NCBI GenBank assembly: GCA_026120035.1
Contig: JALRME010000002.1
Span: 930,001 to 994,000, forward strand
Reading direction: 5' to 3'
DNA: 64,000 bases
Source: Coleophoma eucalyptorum
Lineage: Eukaryota; Ascomycota; Leotiomycetes; Helotiales; Dermateaceae
This document shows, in pieces, positions 34,701 to 45,615 of this stretch. A program made the translations under genes and the position numbers. The number at the start of each line of letters is the position of its first letter. The first letter of the stretch is position 1. Below the pieces are notes generated by a model that made no database searches, was not told the origin of the DNA, and was given only the letters and a program-made list of their open reading frames with translations.

Positions 34701-35419
34701 CAGCATGACGAATAAGTGGAACCTTGAGAGCTGTCACGATCATTCCTCTGGCATGTGAAGATGACTTGAGGTTCCTAGTTGAAGAAGACAGAAGGTCGTA
34801 ATATGATCGAGAAATATGAGGGAAAATGTCAGGCCGCACATCGATGATAGAGACCAAGAGTTCAAGTACTACTGGCGAAAGATTGGGATTGGATCTGTTT
34901 ACATCTTTAGTAAGTTACATTAGAGATGGGAAGACAGTCTTACATCTGCAAAGCCCCCAATATCTGCCTTGCCAAACGCAACAGCTGAGGCTGTACATTT
35001 GGCAATCCAACAAAGGTTTTGATATCACCATTGGTCATCCCCGAGCTAAGACTTTCCAACCTATCTCTATCGTCCGATCTCCGAGGGGAAAAAAAGGCAA
35101 CGAATAGCTGCAAATATGTAGCAAAGGATGCTATCGAACTCCCATTTGACCTGATTGATTCATCCCATAGTTGCCTCCGAGAGTCAGCTAATTCTCTCCT
35201 GACTTTGTGGCCTCTCCATGTTCTTTGAAGTCGCTTTGCTGCGTTGAGGCGTTCTCGTTCTCGCTGACGTCTTAGTCTTTCTTGCTGCGCGTTTTCGACA
35301 GTTTTCTGCGTTCCTGAAGCTGTAGGAGCCCAAGAACCCGCCGCAAAAGGGTTCAGATTTTGGCCAGATAAGTTAACCTGTCGTGGCCGGCGAGAACTAC
35401 CACTGAATGTTTGAAACAT
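31775..35419 (-). CDS. HUL5: HECT-type E3 ubiquitin ligase (HUL5/UBE3C family)
   Basis: Three exons give 1,175 residues: 35419-34944, 34894-34686 and 34617-31775. The N-terminus has an IQ-like helix (AAKRLQRTWRGHKVRRE), a feature of UBE3C/Hul5. A long helical middle leads to the HECT domain (about 800-1,175): FEYVRT, ITFVDQFDTAEAGIDGGGVTKEFL, FLGRIVGKCLYEGILVDIGFAGFFL, and the catalytic loop LPSTSTCVNLLKLP with Cys1143. Hul5 binds the proteasome, extends ubiquitin chains and promotes degradation of misfolded proteins. The exon 2-3 junction needs an AAG acceptor, because the nearer CAG would shift frame into a stop. It is divergent from PAB1 across an 853-bp gap. Confidence 0.94.
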
Positions 35420-36272
35420 GTCGAATATTGTAGGCTCAGGATTTGCCTTGTCGTCGGAGAGGCATGCCGATATTAGGTTCGTAGATGCGAAATTGCGAGA
35501 CGGAGGGCTCTCAAAGAAGATCGAAGTTGCTGTGGCTAAGAGTAAAGTTGCTTAGAAAGAGAGAAAGAAAGAGATCTTCGATGAGGTTCTCTCTGATGCG
35601 TTGAAGCTCTCCGAGTGAAGCCACCAACGGCCAAGGCTGCGTTTATAAGGTAAGCCTCACCACTTGCCGCTTCTGACGGCGCCCTAGTCCTAGCCTTGTC
35701 ACGTCACCTGACCTACACGGCAGCGTCGAATGTCACGGTGAGAACCAGCGCCGGATACCTTTGTCCTTTCCTGATCGGGTAAGGCCACTATCACGGAAAA
35801 AAGAGTCTTTGAAATTAAATGTATCGCAACCACGTCCTTTCTCCCACCTCCATCCACAACCACCTCCAACATTCACCATTGAAAACGGACCAAGTACGAA
35901 CCCTCGTGCTTTTTTCGTTCTTTTCGCCTTCACACCACAAAAAACCCTCTTTACGAGACACAAAAAAACTTGAAAATCCCATAAAACCCCGGAGTCGCGA
36001 TCGTTATCCTCGATCGTCTCAACTTCACCTCCTCCCACCTACTCTAACGACCCTGCCTCTGTGCCACGCCTTATTCACCCTTTTACCACCATCTACAGCC
36101 TCAGTCTTGTTCAACTGTTTCTGTAGTTCTTGACAAATTATTCTCTACGCTCTACTCGAACTTTCGACGTAAGAGGTAGGCACTCACGTTCTCGAGAGTG
36201 CGCCGACAATTTGGTGCAATCTCGCATTTTTCGCAAGCTAATACCCTTTGCATAGCTTCATCCCTTATCGAA
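35420..36272. promoter_or_regulatory. divergent HUL5/PAB1 promoter and long PAB1 leader
   Basis: The right half is pyrimidine-rich with A runs (35939-35944 and 35962-35968, within an A-rich stretch to about 35986). Pab1 is known in other eukaryotes to bind A-rich tracts in its own 5' leader and repress translation, so these may be autoregulatory. A plausible leader intron runs from a GTAAGA donor at 36169, with a GCTAATAC branch point, to a GCATAG acceptor ending at 36255, just before the start codon. Transcript start sites are unknown. Confidence 0.45.
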
Positions 36273-38682
36273 ATGTCTGCCGCAACTGCTCCATCAGCTG
36301 TTGATCAGCTCGCAACTGATCTCAACAATGCCTCCCTTAACGGATCTGAGGCAAACGGCGCGCCAGCCTTGAACACGGCCGTCGAACCCCAATCCGAGGA
36401 TGCTGATGCTGCAGGACCAACCCCAACTGCTGCTCCCCATCCTCAGGCCTCTGCATCTCTCTATGTCGGTGAACTCGATCCATCAGTTACTGAAGCCATG
36501 CTCTTCGAGCTTTTTTCTCAAATCGGCTCCGTCGCCTCCATTCGTGTCTGCCGTGACGCTGTTACCCGTCGCTCTCTTGGATATGCCTATGTCAATTACA
36601 ACACCACGATCGATGGAGAGAAGGCTTTGGAGGAACTCAACTACACCCTCATCAAGGGACGCCCATGCCGTATCATGTGGTCCCAGCGTGACCCAGCTCT
36701 GCGAAAGACTGGTCAAGGAAACGTTTTCATCAAGAACCTAGACACCGCTATCGACAACAAAGCTCTCCACGATACTTTCGCAGCCTTCGGTAACATTCTC
36801 AGCTGCAAAGTCGCTCAAGATGAGTCTGGAGCTTCCAAGGGTTATGGATTTGTTCACTACGAGACTGATGAGGCTGCCAGCCAGGCCATCAAGCATGTTA
36901 ACGGCATGTTGTTGAACGAGAAGAAGGTTTTCGTTGGACACCACATCCCAAAGAAGGATCGCCAAAGCAAATTTGAGGAGATGAAGGCAAACTTCACAAA
37001 CATCTACGTTAAGAACATCCCTGCAGAGGTCACTGACGAGGAGTTCCGCGAACTTTTCGAGAAGTTTGGTGAAGTTACATCCGCATCCCTCGCCCGCGAT
37101 CAAGAGACAGGCAAGAGCCGTGGCTTCGGTTTTGTCAACTTCATCAACCATGAACACGCCTCCACTGCCGTTGAGGACCTCAACGGAAAGGACTTCCATG
37201 GCCAAGACCTTTACGTCGGTCGTGCACAAAAGAAGCATGAGCGTGAGGAGGAGCTTCGCAAGTCATATGAAGCAGCTCGTATTGAGAAAGCATCCAAATA
37301 CCAGGGTGTCAACCTCTACGTGAAGAACTTGGAAGACGATGTTGATGATGAGAAGCTCCGCGAGCTTTTTGCTCCTTTCGGTGCTATCACTTCTGCCAAG
37401 GTTATGCGTGATTCTGCCGCTGAAACCGCTGAGGCCGAGGAGAAGGAGAAGAAGGAGGCCAGCGAGAAGGACAAGGAGAACAAGAAGGAAGCCGTCGCCG
37501 AGGAGGAGGAGGAGGAGGAGGCTACTGAGAAGAAGGCCGCCCCATCCAAGTCTGAGAAGCGTCTTGGAAAGAGCAAGGGCTTTGGATTCGTCTGCTTCAA
37601 CAACCCTGATGAGGCAACCAAGGCTGTCGCAGAGATGAACCAGCGTATGGTCAATGGCAAGCCATTGTACGTCGCTCTCGCCCAGCGCAAGGATGTTCGC
37701 AAGAGTCAGTTGGAGGCCAGCATCCAAGCTAGAAATCAAATTCGCATGCAACAAGCTGCTGCCGCTGCAGGTATGCCACAACAGTTTATGCAGGCTCCTA
37801 TGTTCTACCCACCAGGCCAACAACCTGGTTTCATCCCACAAGCCGGTGGCCGCGGAATGCCATACCCACCTCAAGGAGGCTTTCCCCAAGGAGGTGCTCA
37901 GCCGGGTCGCCCTGGCCAATTCCCTCAAGGCTTCCCTCCACAGGGAGGACGAGGCGCCCCAGCTCCTCAAATGCCTCCAAACATGTACGGCATGCCAGGC
38001 CAATTTCCTCCTGGAGCTCCATACGGACAACAGGGCAACCCTCAGTTCTTGGCTGCTATGCAACAAGCTCAGCAAGCTGCTGCTCTTGCCGGCGGTCGTG
38101 GAGGACCAGGCGCCCGTGGACCAGTTCAAGGTCTTCAAGGTATGCCACCCAACATGGCTGGTCTTCCAGGAGCTATGCCAAACTTCCCACAAGGTGCTAG
38201 ACAAGGTAACATGGCTGGACGTGGTGCTCAAGGTCGTCCTGGCCAGTTCCCAGCAGGTGGTTTCCCACCACAAAGTGGACGTGGCATGCCACCTCAACCA
38301 GGTATGCCAGCTGAAGGCGCTGGTCTTTCTGTCCTCCAAGCACAACTCGCAAATGTTGCTCCTCAGCAACAAAAGCAGCTTCTCGGTGAAGCTCTCTTCC
38401 CAAAGATCCAAGCAATGCAGCCAGAATTGGCAGGAAAGATCACCGGCATGCTTTTGGAGATGGATAACCAGGAGTTGGTCAACCTGTAAGTCTTCTAACC
38501 ACCTATGTAAAAAAAGATTTGCTAACATTCTATGTAGTGTCGAGGATGAGACCGCACTCCGAGCCAAGGTTGATGAGGCCCTCACTGTTTACGATGAGTA
38601 CGTGAAGAACAAGGGTGGTGATGGCGAGGGCGAGGCCGCCGAGGCCAAAGAGACCGAGGAGAAGACCGAGGAGAAGGCTTAA
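36273..38682 (+). CDS. PAB1: polyadenylate-binding protein, cytoplasmic and nuclear
   Basis: Exons are 36273-38485 and 38538-38682, giving 785 residues. Four RRMs are clear: about 62-137 ([14 protein letters not shown]), 150-226 ([14 protein letters not shown]), 243-319 ([14 protein letters not shown]) and 347-472 ([14 protein letters not shown]). A long Pro, Gln, Gly and Met-rich linker follows, then the C-terminal MLLE (PABC) domain ([39 protein letters not shown] and on), whose end is encoded by exon 2. The tail is acidic. Pab1 coats poly(A) tails and links them to translation and deadenylation factors. RRM4 holds a Lys/Glu-rich insertion of about 50 residues (381-431) between its two RNP motifs. 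Codons are those of a highly expressed gene. Confidence 0.97.
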
Positions 38683-39143
38683 ATGCCTACTCTCCCAGTC
38701 TTTACTTATGCTCCCTTAATGACTTTTTCTTTTTACATACGCTTTACGTATTGTCAATCTGCGGCGACGGGTTCGGAAAAGTTTGCTCTCTTTTTGGTGG
38801 CACCCTTGAATTTCGGTCTGTTTCCATCAGCTCTTACGATACGATAACAATAACTTTTGTTCTCGAGGAGGAACATGTAATCATAGAATGTGCCCTTGCC
38901 GGAATGATGGCTTCATGGCTTGACCAGGTTTGGCAAAGGTCACTCAACAAATTAGCAGGACAATAGGACAGCTCTTGCTCGCGTCGTATAGTGCATACAC
39001 GCGCAATCCAGGCTGTGTCTTAATCGACGCTCATGAAAGTAGTCAAATCAATACAAAAACATTGCAAAATATATAAAACTCAGATGATGCAATTGCATTT
39101 TCACTTTCGATTGATGGCCTTCTACATCTTACATAGTCTTCAG
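38683..39143. other. intergenic, convergent 3' ends
   Basis: This is 3' UTR space of PAB1 and of the convergent aldo-keto reductase gene. The T-rich stretch soon after the PAB1 stop is compatible with a poly(A)-site region. I see no gene. Confidence 0.5.
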
Positions 39144-40412
39144 TTAAAACCCTTGTCTCTCCTTTGGTGCATAAGTTTCCTCCAAATAAGCAATATCTTC
39201 TTTTGTCAGCTTCCCAGAGCTCGCAAAATGTACACTAGCGACTGCTTGATCAATTCGATCCTTGCTGCTTAAGCCTATGATAGGGTTAACCTTCTCCTTG
39301 CTTAGGCACCAAGCAGTTGCAATGGTAGCCATAGAGACGCCCTTCTTCTTAGCAAGTTCCTCAACACGATCGATCACATGCTTGTCGGTCTCTGCCTCCT
39401 TCCCTCGAATCATGGCGCTGAGCATTTTGTCACTCTTCTCGCGGGTCGTTGTACGATCTGAATGTGGTCTAGACAAGGCACCTCGGGCAATAGGGGACCA
39501 TGGAATGCAGCCGATTCCAACATCTCTACAGTAAGGAAGCATCTCTCGCTCCTCCTCGCGGTACAAGAGGTTGTAGTAGTTTTGCATAGAGATGAATTTG
39601 TGCCATCCGTTCTTCTCGGCAATGTTGTTGAGAGTCTGGAATTCCCATGCTGCCATCTATTGAAACCATCAGTTATTTGGCTCCAGTTTAAAAGTGGTCA
39701 GGACACAATGATCCAACTCTCTTTGCATATTCGCTTGAAGATTGAGGGTCCGCTTTGCTGAGTTGACTCAAGCAATACCTGAGTCATATTAGGTAAGAGC
39801 GAAAGACTTACACTGCTAGCTCCGATATACCTGACCTTCCCACTTTCGACAACATCATTTAGGGCCTTCATGATTTCCTCTCGGGGAACATCTCGATCAA
39901 GTCGGTGGATTTGAAGGACGTCAATATAAGTGCCCAATCGCCTCACACTGTCGTCGACGGCATCGAAGATGTGCTTCCTACTTAGTCCCATTCGGTTGAC
40001 AAAGGCTCCGTCGTTGAGACTAAGAGCAGCAATTGGAGGCTGCGTACCATCGTCGGCGACTCCAAAGAAACACTTGCTGAGAATCACAACTCTGTTGCGC
40101 GGGATGTTGTATTGTTTAAGTGCCTTGCCAATGATCTCCTCGGACTTGCCGTTGGAGTAGACGTCGGCTGTATCCCTGTGGCTTGTAAGCTTGATGTCTG
40201 TGATGTGAATGTGTGTATACGGGATCATACCAAGTGTTAAGACCAACATCATAGGCATGCTTCAGCAGTGGCAGTGCATCCTCTTCATTCAGAACCCAAT
40301 CTTGCCACTCGCTTGTTCCAAATGACATGGCACCGAGAATGACTTTGGAGATCTTCAACCCAGAGTTCCCCAGGCGAGTATATTCCATCTTGGGAACAGA
40401 CTGGTCGGACAT
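39144..40412 (-). CDS. aldo-keto reductase
   Basis: Exons are 40412-40231, 40175-39812 and 39656-39144, giving 352 residues. The (beta/alpha)8 aldo-keto reductase tetrad is visible as Asp62 and Tyr67 in DTADVYSNG (formed across the first junction), Lys95 in VVILSKCF and His151 in DVLQIHRLD. SMQNYYNLLYREEEREMLPYC and IPWSPIARGALSRP are typical of the YajO/versiconal-hemiacetal-acetate-reductase-like subgroup of fungi. It would reduce aldehydes or ketones with NADPH; the substrate is unknown. The second intron is long (155 nt) but the joined sequence (GASSMAAWEFQ) fits the family. The gene is divergent from the cyclodeaminase-like gene. Confidence 0.94.
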
Positions 40413-40877
40413 TGTGCAGGTGGGGGGTTTCTATCTTGAAATGAAAGCTGTGTGGTTTGGAAAGTAGCTGAGAGGAGCGGGGTTTATATAGAAATGGATT
40501 GGAAAGAGAAACACCAAAGGCTTCGGAGATATGAACATACTCGCATCAAGCGGCAGAAGCTATCTCCTAAATCAGAGCGAGAAGCCGCTTATCCAGAGGA
40601 TGGGCGGGGAGGGTTGCGGGTGCGGGTGCAGGACAACGACAATAGGGCGCTGATCCTCTCGCTCGGAAATAAGCGAGCTGGCGGGGTTGAATTGAATGCC
40701 GCAGAAATAAAGTCACTGATTGCTACTATCTACAGTCAGCACCTGCCAAGTCTTGACACCACGCATTCTCCGTCCTCTTGTTTTCTACATCTCTGCCGCT
40801 CAAACTCAAGAAGGAGAGGTTCACTCAGAAGAGTATGCAACCATAACCAACCCTCCCATTCTCTTCACGTTTTCAAC
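40413..40877. promoter_or_regulatory. divergent promoter of the aldo-keto reductase and cyclodeaminase-like genes
   Basis: The two start codons face away from each other across 465 bases, so both promoters must lie here. A TATATA-type element at about 40484-40489 sits 72 bases from the reductase ATG. Co-regulation is possible but not shown by the sequence. Confidence 0.45.
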
Positions 40878-42373
40878 ATGTCTCTCACAATCTTGTCAGA
40901 CGCCAACATCAAAAGCTTGCTCCAGGGTCTCACACAGGACGACCTCCTCGTTTTTCAGAAGTCTCTGCGCAGCGCCCTCCATGAATACTCAACCGGAACC
41001 CAAGATGAGGGCTGTTGCTCACTCCATCAGCCAAAGCGTACGGCCCTCACGTCAGGGAATGGCACGACGACACTGTTCATGCCCTCCACCTCGTCTGGGG
41101 GTATCGGAATGAAAGGTTTGGGCTTCCACGGTTCTCATCAGAGCTCTGCTAACACCCGAAAGTTGTGACACTGGCGACACCAGGTTCGGAGAAAGCCTCA
41201 GCAGGACAGACTTGTCCCCAAGGAGCACTCACTCTCATGAATACCTCGGGAACGCCATTCGGTTTCCTGAACGCTGAGGAGGTGACGGCCTTTCGCACAG
41301 CTCTGGCCTCCTCCCTTCTCGTCGCACGTCGTCGCAATGTCAAGACGCTGACTGTATACGGAGCTGGAAAGCAAGCCTTCTGGCATGTACGCCTAGCGCT
41401 GCTCCTGCGAGGGTCCACAATCAAAACAGTTAACTTTATCAACCGAACCTTCAGCGACCGAGCGCGCGACCTTTTGAAAGGATTCTACGCTATAGATATG
41501 AAGATCAAGGAGAGCGAGGGTTGGGCTTCTACTAAGTTCGGGATGTTAACACCAGGGTACGGGGAGTTTAGTAGGTTGGAAAAAGATCATCTGAGAGCGG
41601 CAGATGTCATTTTCACTACCACTCCAAGCACCGATCCGCTTTTCGACCATACAATTCTCACCAACACCGAGGGCCGGAAGAAAGGTAGACTGATCATCGC
41701 AATTGGGAGTTACAAACCAAACATGATTGAACTGCCAACCGAGCTCCTAACCCAAGCAACGAAAGTTCATGGATCAGGGCACCATTTCCATCGACACGCC
41801 GAAGAAGGCGGTGTCATTGTGGTGGACGCGCTAGACGCATGTCTCAAAGACGCAGGAGAGATAATCCAGTCTGGACTCTCGCCACAACAACTTGTCGAGA
41901 TCGGCGAACTGGTGATGCTCCAAGACGAACCCTTATCGTCATCCTCCTCCTTAGATCTCCCCGATTCCCCTGTAGATTCCTTCTCGAAACTAGACCTGCA
42001 GCCAGAAAATGGGGGCAAGTCCTTAGGGCATGTATTTCGTGAGAATAGCATGGAAAGCACTCGCACTGGCAGTACATCGACTGGTGGTGCGAGCAACGGT
42101 AGTAAAAGTGTATCTCGCAAAAGCAGCTTTTCTGGCTCGCATAGTAGAAGCGGGAGCTTTTTGGGCTTAGGAAAGAAGAGTGGGAGCGTTTTTAGTAACA
42201 GTAGCAAGGAGAAGGCACAGACAAGCGAGGAGGACAAGATGAGTAGGTGGCTTTGTCATGGAAATGTCATCTACAAGAGCGTTGGTATGGGGCTGATGGA
42301 TCTTATTGTCGGGGCGGATTTGGTGCGTCTGGCCAATGAGAAGGGTGTAGGTGTTACGATTGATTCTTTTTGA
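40878..42373 (+). CDS. ornithine cyclodeaminase/mu-crystallin family protein
   Basis: Exons are 40878-41115 and 41163-42373, with a 47-nt intron (GTTTGG donor, GCTAACAC branch point, AAAG acceptor) that restores the family sequence GMKVVTL. The product is 482 residues. It has the N-terminal dimer part, then a Rossmann domain with LTVYGAGKQAFWHVRLAL and VIFTTTPSTDPLF. The family includes ornithine cyclodeaminase, alanine dehydrogenase and ketimine reductase; which reaction applies here cannot be told. About 104 residues (335-438), mostly Ser and Gly with basic patches such as SRKSSF and RSGSF, are inserted before the closing WLCHGNVIYKSVGMGLMDL helix. That insert is probably disordered and could be phosphorylated. 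Confidence 0.9.
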
Positions 42374-42970
42374 GTTGTCTCAAAGGGCATATTAACCCTC
42401 CTGAGAACTCTTTTTCTTTCTTTTTTTCCCCTTTCCTTATTTTGCCCCTCCCCAGTGATTGGAGGTGTGTGAGGAACGGCTTGTGACGCTTATGAATCTT
42501 CGGTTTTAGAACGGATGAATGATACCACGAGGGGTGTTTTACTACCCTCAGTACATACTGGAGGAAAGTTGGTGTTTGTTTAATAGTTTGATACCAAATC
42601 AAGCTCTACTGCCTAGGAGTCTTGTATAGACAGGTATTTCAAGGGAACAATTTTATGTACTCCAGCTCTAAGCAACTCACTGTATCCATCCACTCCCTTC
42701 CCCTTCTAAGAAAACCTAGGTCTCTTTCCACCAAAAATAAAACGCCTTACAAGCCCAACACCAAGCCTCTCGCTATGTAATATTCAAGTGCTAGCCGCAA
42801 TCATCCCGATTGGTCATTCTGGCCTGCTTTCTTGTCCGCACTCCCAACACCAAAACACAGAAGGCAGAAACAACAAGCTTCAAATCGATAATTCTTTCAC
42901 AAAACAGACTCCCAGTCCACCTGCCCAAGGCGCCACCTCTTGCTCCCGGCCCACAGCATTAGAATTCTCA
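42374..42970. other. intergenic, convergent 3' ends
   Basis: This lies between the stop codons of the cyclodeaminase-like gene and the convergent carbonic anhydrase. It has T-rich stretches soon after the first stop. No gene is seen. Confidence 0.5.
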
Positions 42971-43999
42971 TCATCCAACTGTCATAGCAGAACCACCCTC
43001 CTTGAAGACAAGTACACCATGATTTCCCTGCAACACCTCCATTTTCGTTGGCGCCGCAATCTCCTTTCCTGCACCAGGGATGGATGACGCATTACCCACA
43101 CGAAGATCTCGAATCTTACCACTTGCAATGTCATATACGACACCGTGAACCTTAACATTCCGAGTCCGGATGTGTTCCTCGACGACATAGTTCGCCAACA
43201 GGTTCTGGACGCCCTTCTCGACATTGAGCTCTGCAAGCCTGATTGCACGCTCGCCGGAGTCCTTAATGGCATTCAGCTCCTCAGCATGATCGCGGCGAAT
43301 GGCCTTCAGCGGCGTGAGCCATGTATCCAACACGCCGCCAACTCGGCTATCGCCCAGGGCAGCGGCGGCGCCCCCACAGCATGTGTGTCCGCATAGCACA
43401 ATGTGCGATACCTTCAGGTGCGCGACAGCGTACTCGATCACGGCGCTGCTGTTGATGTCGGTGGGGGAAATAACATTGGCGATGTTGCGGTGCACGAACA
43501 CATCGCCAGGCTGCAGACCGAGCAGCGTCGTCTCAGGGACGCGAGAGTCGGAACATCCGAGCCAGACTGTTTGCGAGCACGAATCAGCATTTTTATTCTC
43601 TCCTTCGCTTCGCCCTTCTCCTTATAGACCTGCAGCCTCAACGTGCTGTGTGGTCTGGTGGTGATGTTTGGGAAATTTGTTGAGGGCGCAACGTACGGAT
43701 CGAGGGGGATTGCCCCGCAGCAAGCTTGGGGAAGAATGTCGGATTCTGGTGATTTTTGTAGCCAGCCCAGGCTTCGTTGGAGCTGAGCGCATAGGCAAAT
43801 TGATCATTCTCTGCTGTTGGTATCCCAATTACATTAGCCTCTTATCCTCTCTATTTGTTGTGGGTGTGGGTGTGAGTGTGGGTGTTCATCGCTTCCGCAC
43901 AGCTCAACTCAGCTCAACTCAGCTCAACCCAGCTCAGCTCGTCTCACTCGCTCGCTCGGAATTGTGTTATGAAAGGGCTTACGTACCATTGGAACCCAT
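42971..43999 (-). CDS. beta-class carbonic anhydrase
   Basis: Exons are 43999-43987, 43813-43697 and 43566-42971, giving 241 residues. Splicing the last junction yields QSPSILWLGCSDSRVPE, the family's first zinc motif. The zinc ligands are predicted as Cys48, His104 and Cys107 (GHTCCGG), with the Asp50-Arg52 dyad of the active site. The enzyme interconverts CO2 and bicarbonate and supports growth in air by feeding carboxylation reactions. No presequence is evident, so it is probably cytosolic. The first exon holds only four codons and one base. The second exon can begin at either of two adjacent CAG acceptors, giving proteins that differ by one residue. Intron 1 is full of simple repeats. Confidence 0.94.
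43901..43940. repeat. four 10-bp tandem units in carbonic anhydrase intron 1
   Basis: Four consecutive 10-bp units are related to AGCTCAACTC. The first two are identical and the last two differ by one or two bases. A GTGTGG-type simple repeat lies just to the left (about 43858-43884). Both are inside the first intron of the carbonic anhydrase gene. Confidence 0.85.
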
Positions 44000-45615
44000 G
44001 GTGCAAAATACGTTGCCTGATATCGAAGTGAAGAGAGCTGGGAACAAGGAGGTATGTACAAAATAGGAAACAAAGAAGTCGAAGACAATTGCAAGAGATA
44101 GGAGTGTGTCGGTTTGTCGAGGAAGCAGCAAGGTTTGACTCGAGCAAGAGGATGGTTCAGCGGGACAACTAGGTTTAGGTCACACCGCCCAGCCAAACAG
44201 GGTGGATTGATAAGGTGGTCTTGGGGTTAATCCCGCGTAGCGCAGCTGTGCGATACTAAGTGTACCTTACAGTTTCCAAGGCTGCCAAGATAAGAATGAA
44301 GGTCAATCAGGAAATTGATTGTTGCAAATTCGGTTTTAGCGCTGTTGGTGTTGCGTTGCGTGCGAGAGAGGGGCCGGGCTCAACAGAAAAAGGTATGACG
44401 GTGCACTTCCTGTCGCTCGGCGGGAAGGATGTGCAGGGTAGGGCAGAGCAGAGAGAATCTGGAGAAAAGTATCGTGCGGCTTATGTGACTGTGTCGTTTG
44501 CCTCGTCCTTTTGGGACGGGACACAAGGCCAAGGAAGGGTGTTTAAATAAAATACAGCATGAGAAACCCGTCAGCCACCCAGCTGGGCTTCTGATCTCGA
44601 TCTCTGTCTCTACGTCTGATCACCCGTTCCGTTCCCTCCGTGCAGTCTGGTCTTTGCTGACCGTGGATGACCTCCTTGTCCCCTTAGGAAATGCTCGGAG
44701 TCCCAAAACACGAGCTGTGTCCTTCGCACATTCCGCGGTATATCCGGGCTTGGGGGTCACTCAGGGCCACTCACGCACGACTCAAGATTAGTTCTACGGT
44801 GTAGATGTGATCTTCGAGTCATTTACTCTAAATGTCACTAACTTTGGTAACACCCTACCACTTCCCAAGTATAGATATATAGCTCATAACCCACTTAAAC
44901 ACGCGAACTCCCGAACCCTTTTTATCTTATATTTAACGAGCGTAATATTTTGGACTTCGGCTAACTATGGTTCGTGAATTATAATATACCCTGGTGGTGC
45001 TTCTGTACATGAACGGAGGGTTGCTCCAACAGACTCCGACATCTTCCTGTCGCTTAAGGACGTGGAGGCAAGAGAGTGGCTGACAGGCAGTCCTTCCCTT
45101 TTCAGAGGTCGGACGTGCCGGTGTTGAGAGGCGAGTTGCATTGCATACTAACAACATGCAATAGGTGGTGTGAGACATCAACCAGCAATGAAGAGTTAGG
45201 AAGCCATCAGAGGCGGGGTTTACATAGGGGAGGCGTCGTTTTGTACCTACACTTCACCGGAGACTGGCGCCTTCCGTGCATCACATTTACATTTGAATGT
45301 CCTGCACGCGGAAAAAACCCCTCCCCCAACACACTAGGGTTCAAGGTGCTGTTTACATGTTCGTAGGAGACACAGGCAAGCCGGTGCAGCTCAGGAGCTT
45401 TATGTCACGCAATATCATAAACAAGGTAATGGCATGTGACAAGCCTCTGCTGTGTAGAATTATGGTATCATCCAGCTTCGTAAAATTTTGTACTACAAAA
45501 GCCTTTTTCCCGTATTGCGATCCAGCCTAGCCAGGCCATACGCTATCATAATCTCAACGCCAGTAAAGCAAGTCACATAAAAACCAGGGAATCCCATTGC
45601 CACTTTTATCAACAT
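44000..45615. other. intergenic, no supported gene
   Basis: These 1.6 kb separate the carbonic anhydrase promoter from the 3' end of the eL8 gene. Open frames here are short, change strand and have no domain-like content. I found no tRNA or other RNA gene by eye. Confidence 0.5.

Noticed and set aside
37263..38585. A 440-codon open frame on the minus strand within PAB1
   Set aside because: It is the antisense of the codon-biased PAB1 coding sequence. Its product is Leu/Ser/Trp low-complexity without domains, and PAB1 on the plus strand is certain.
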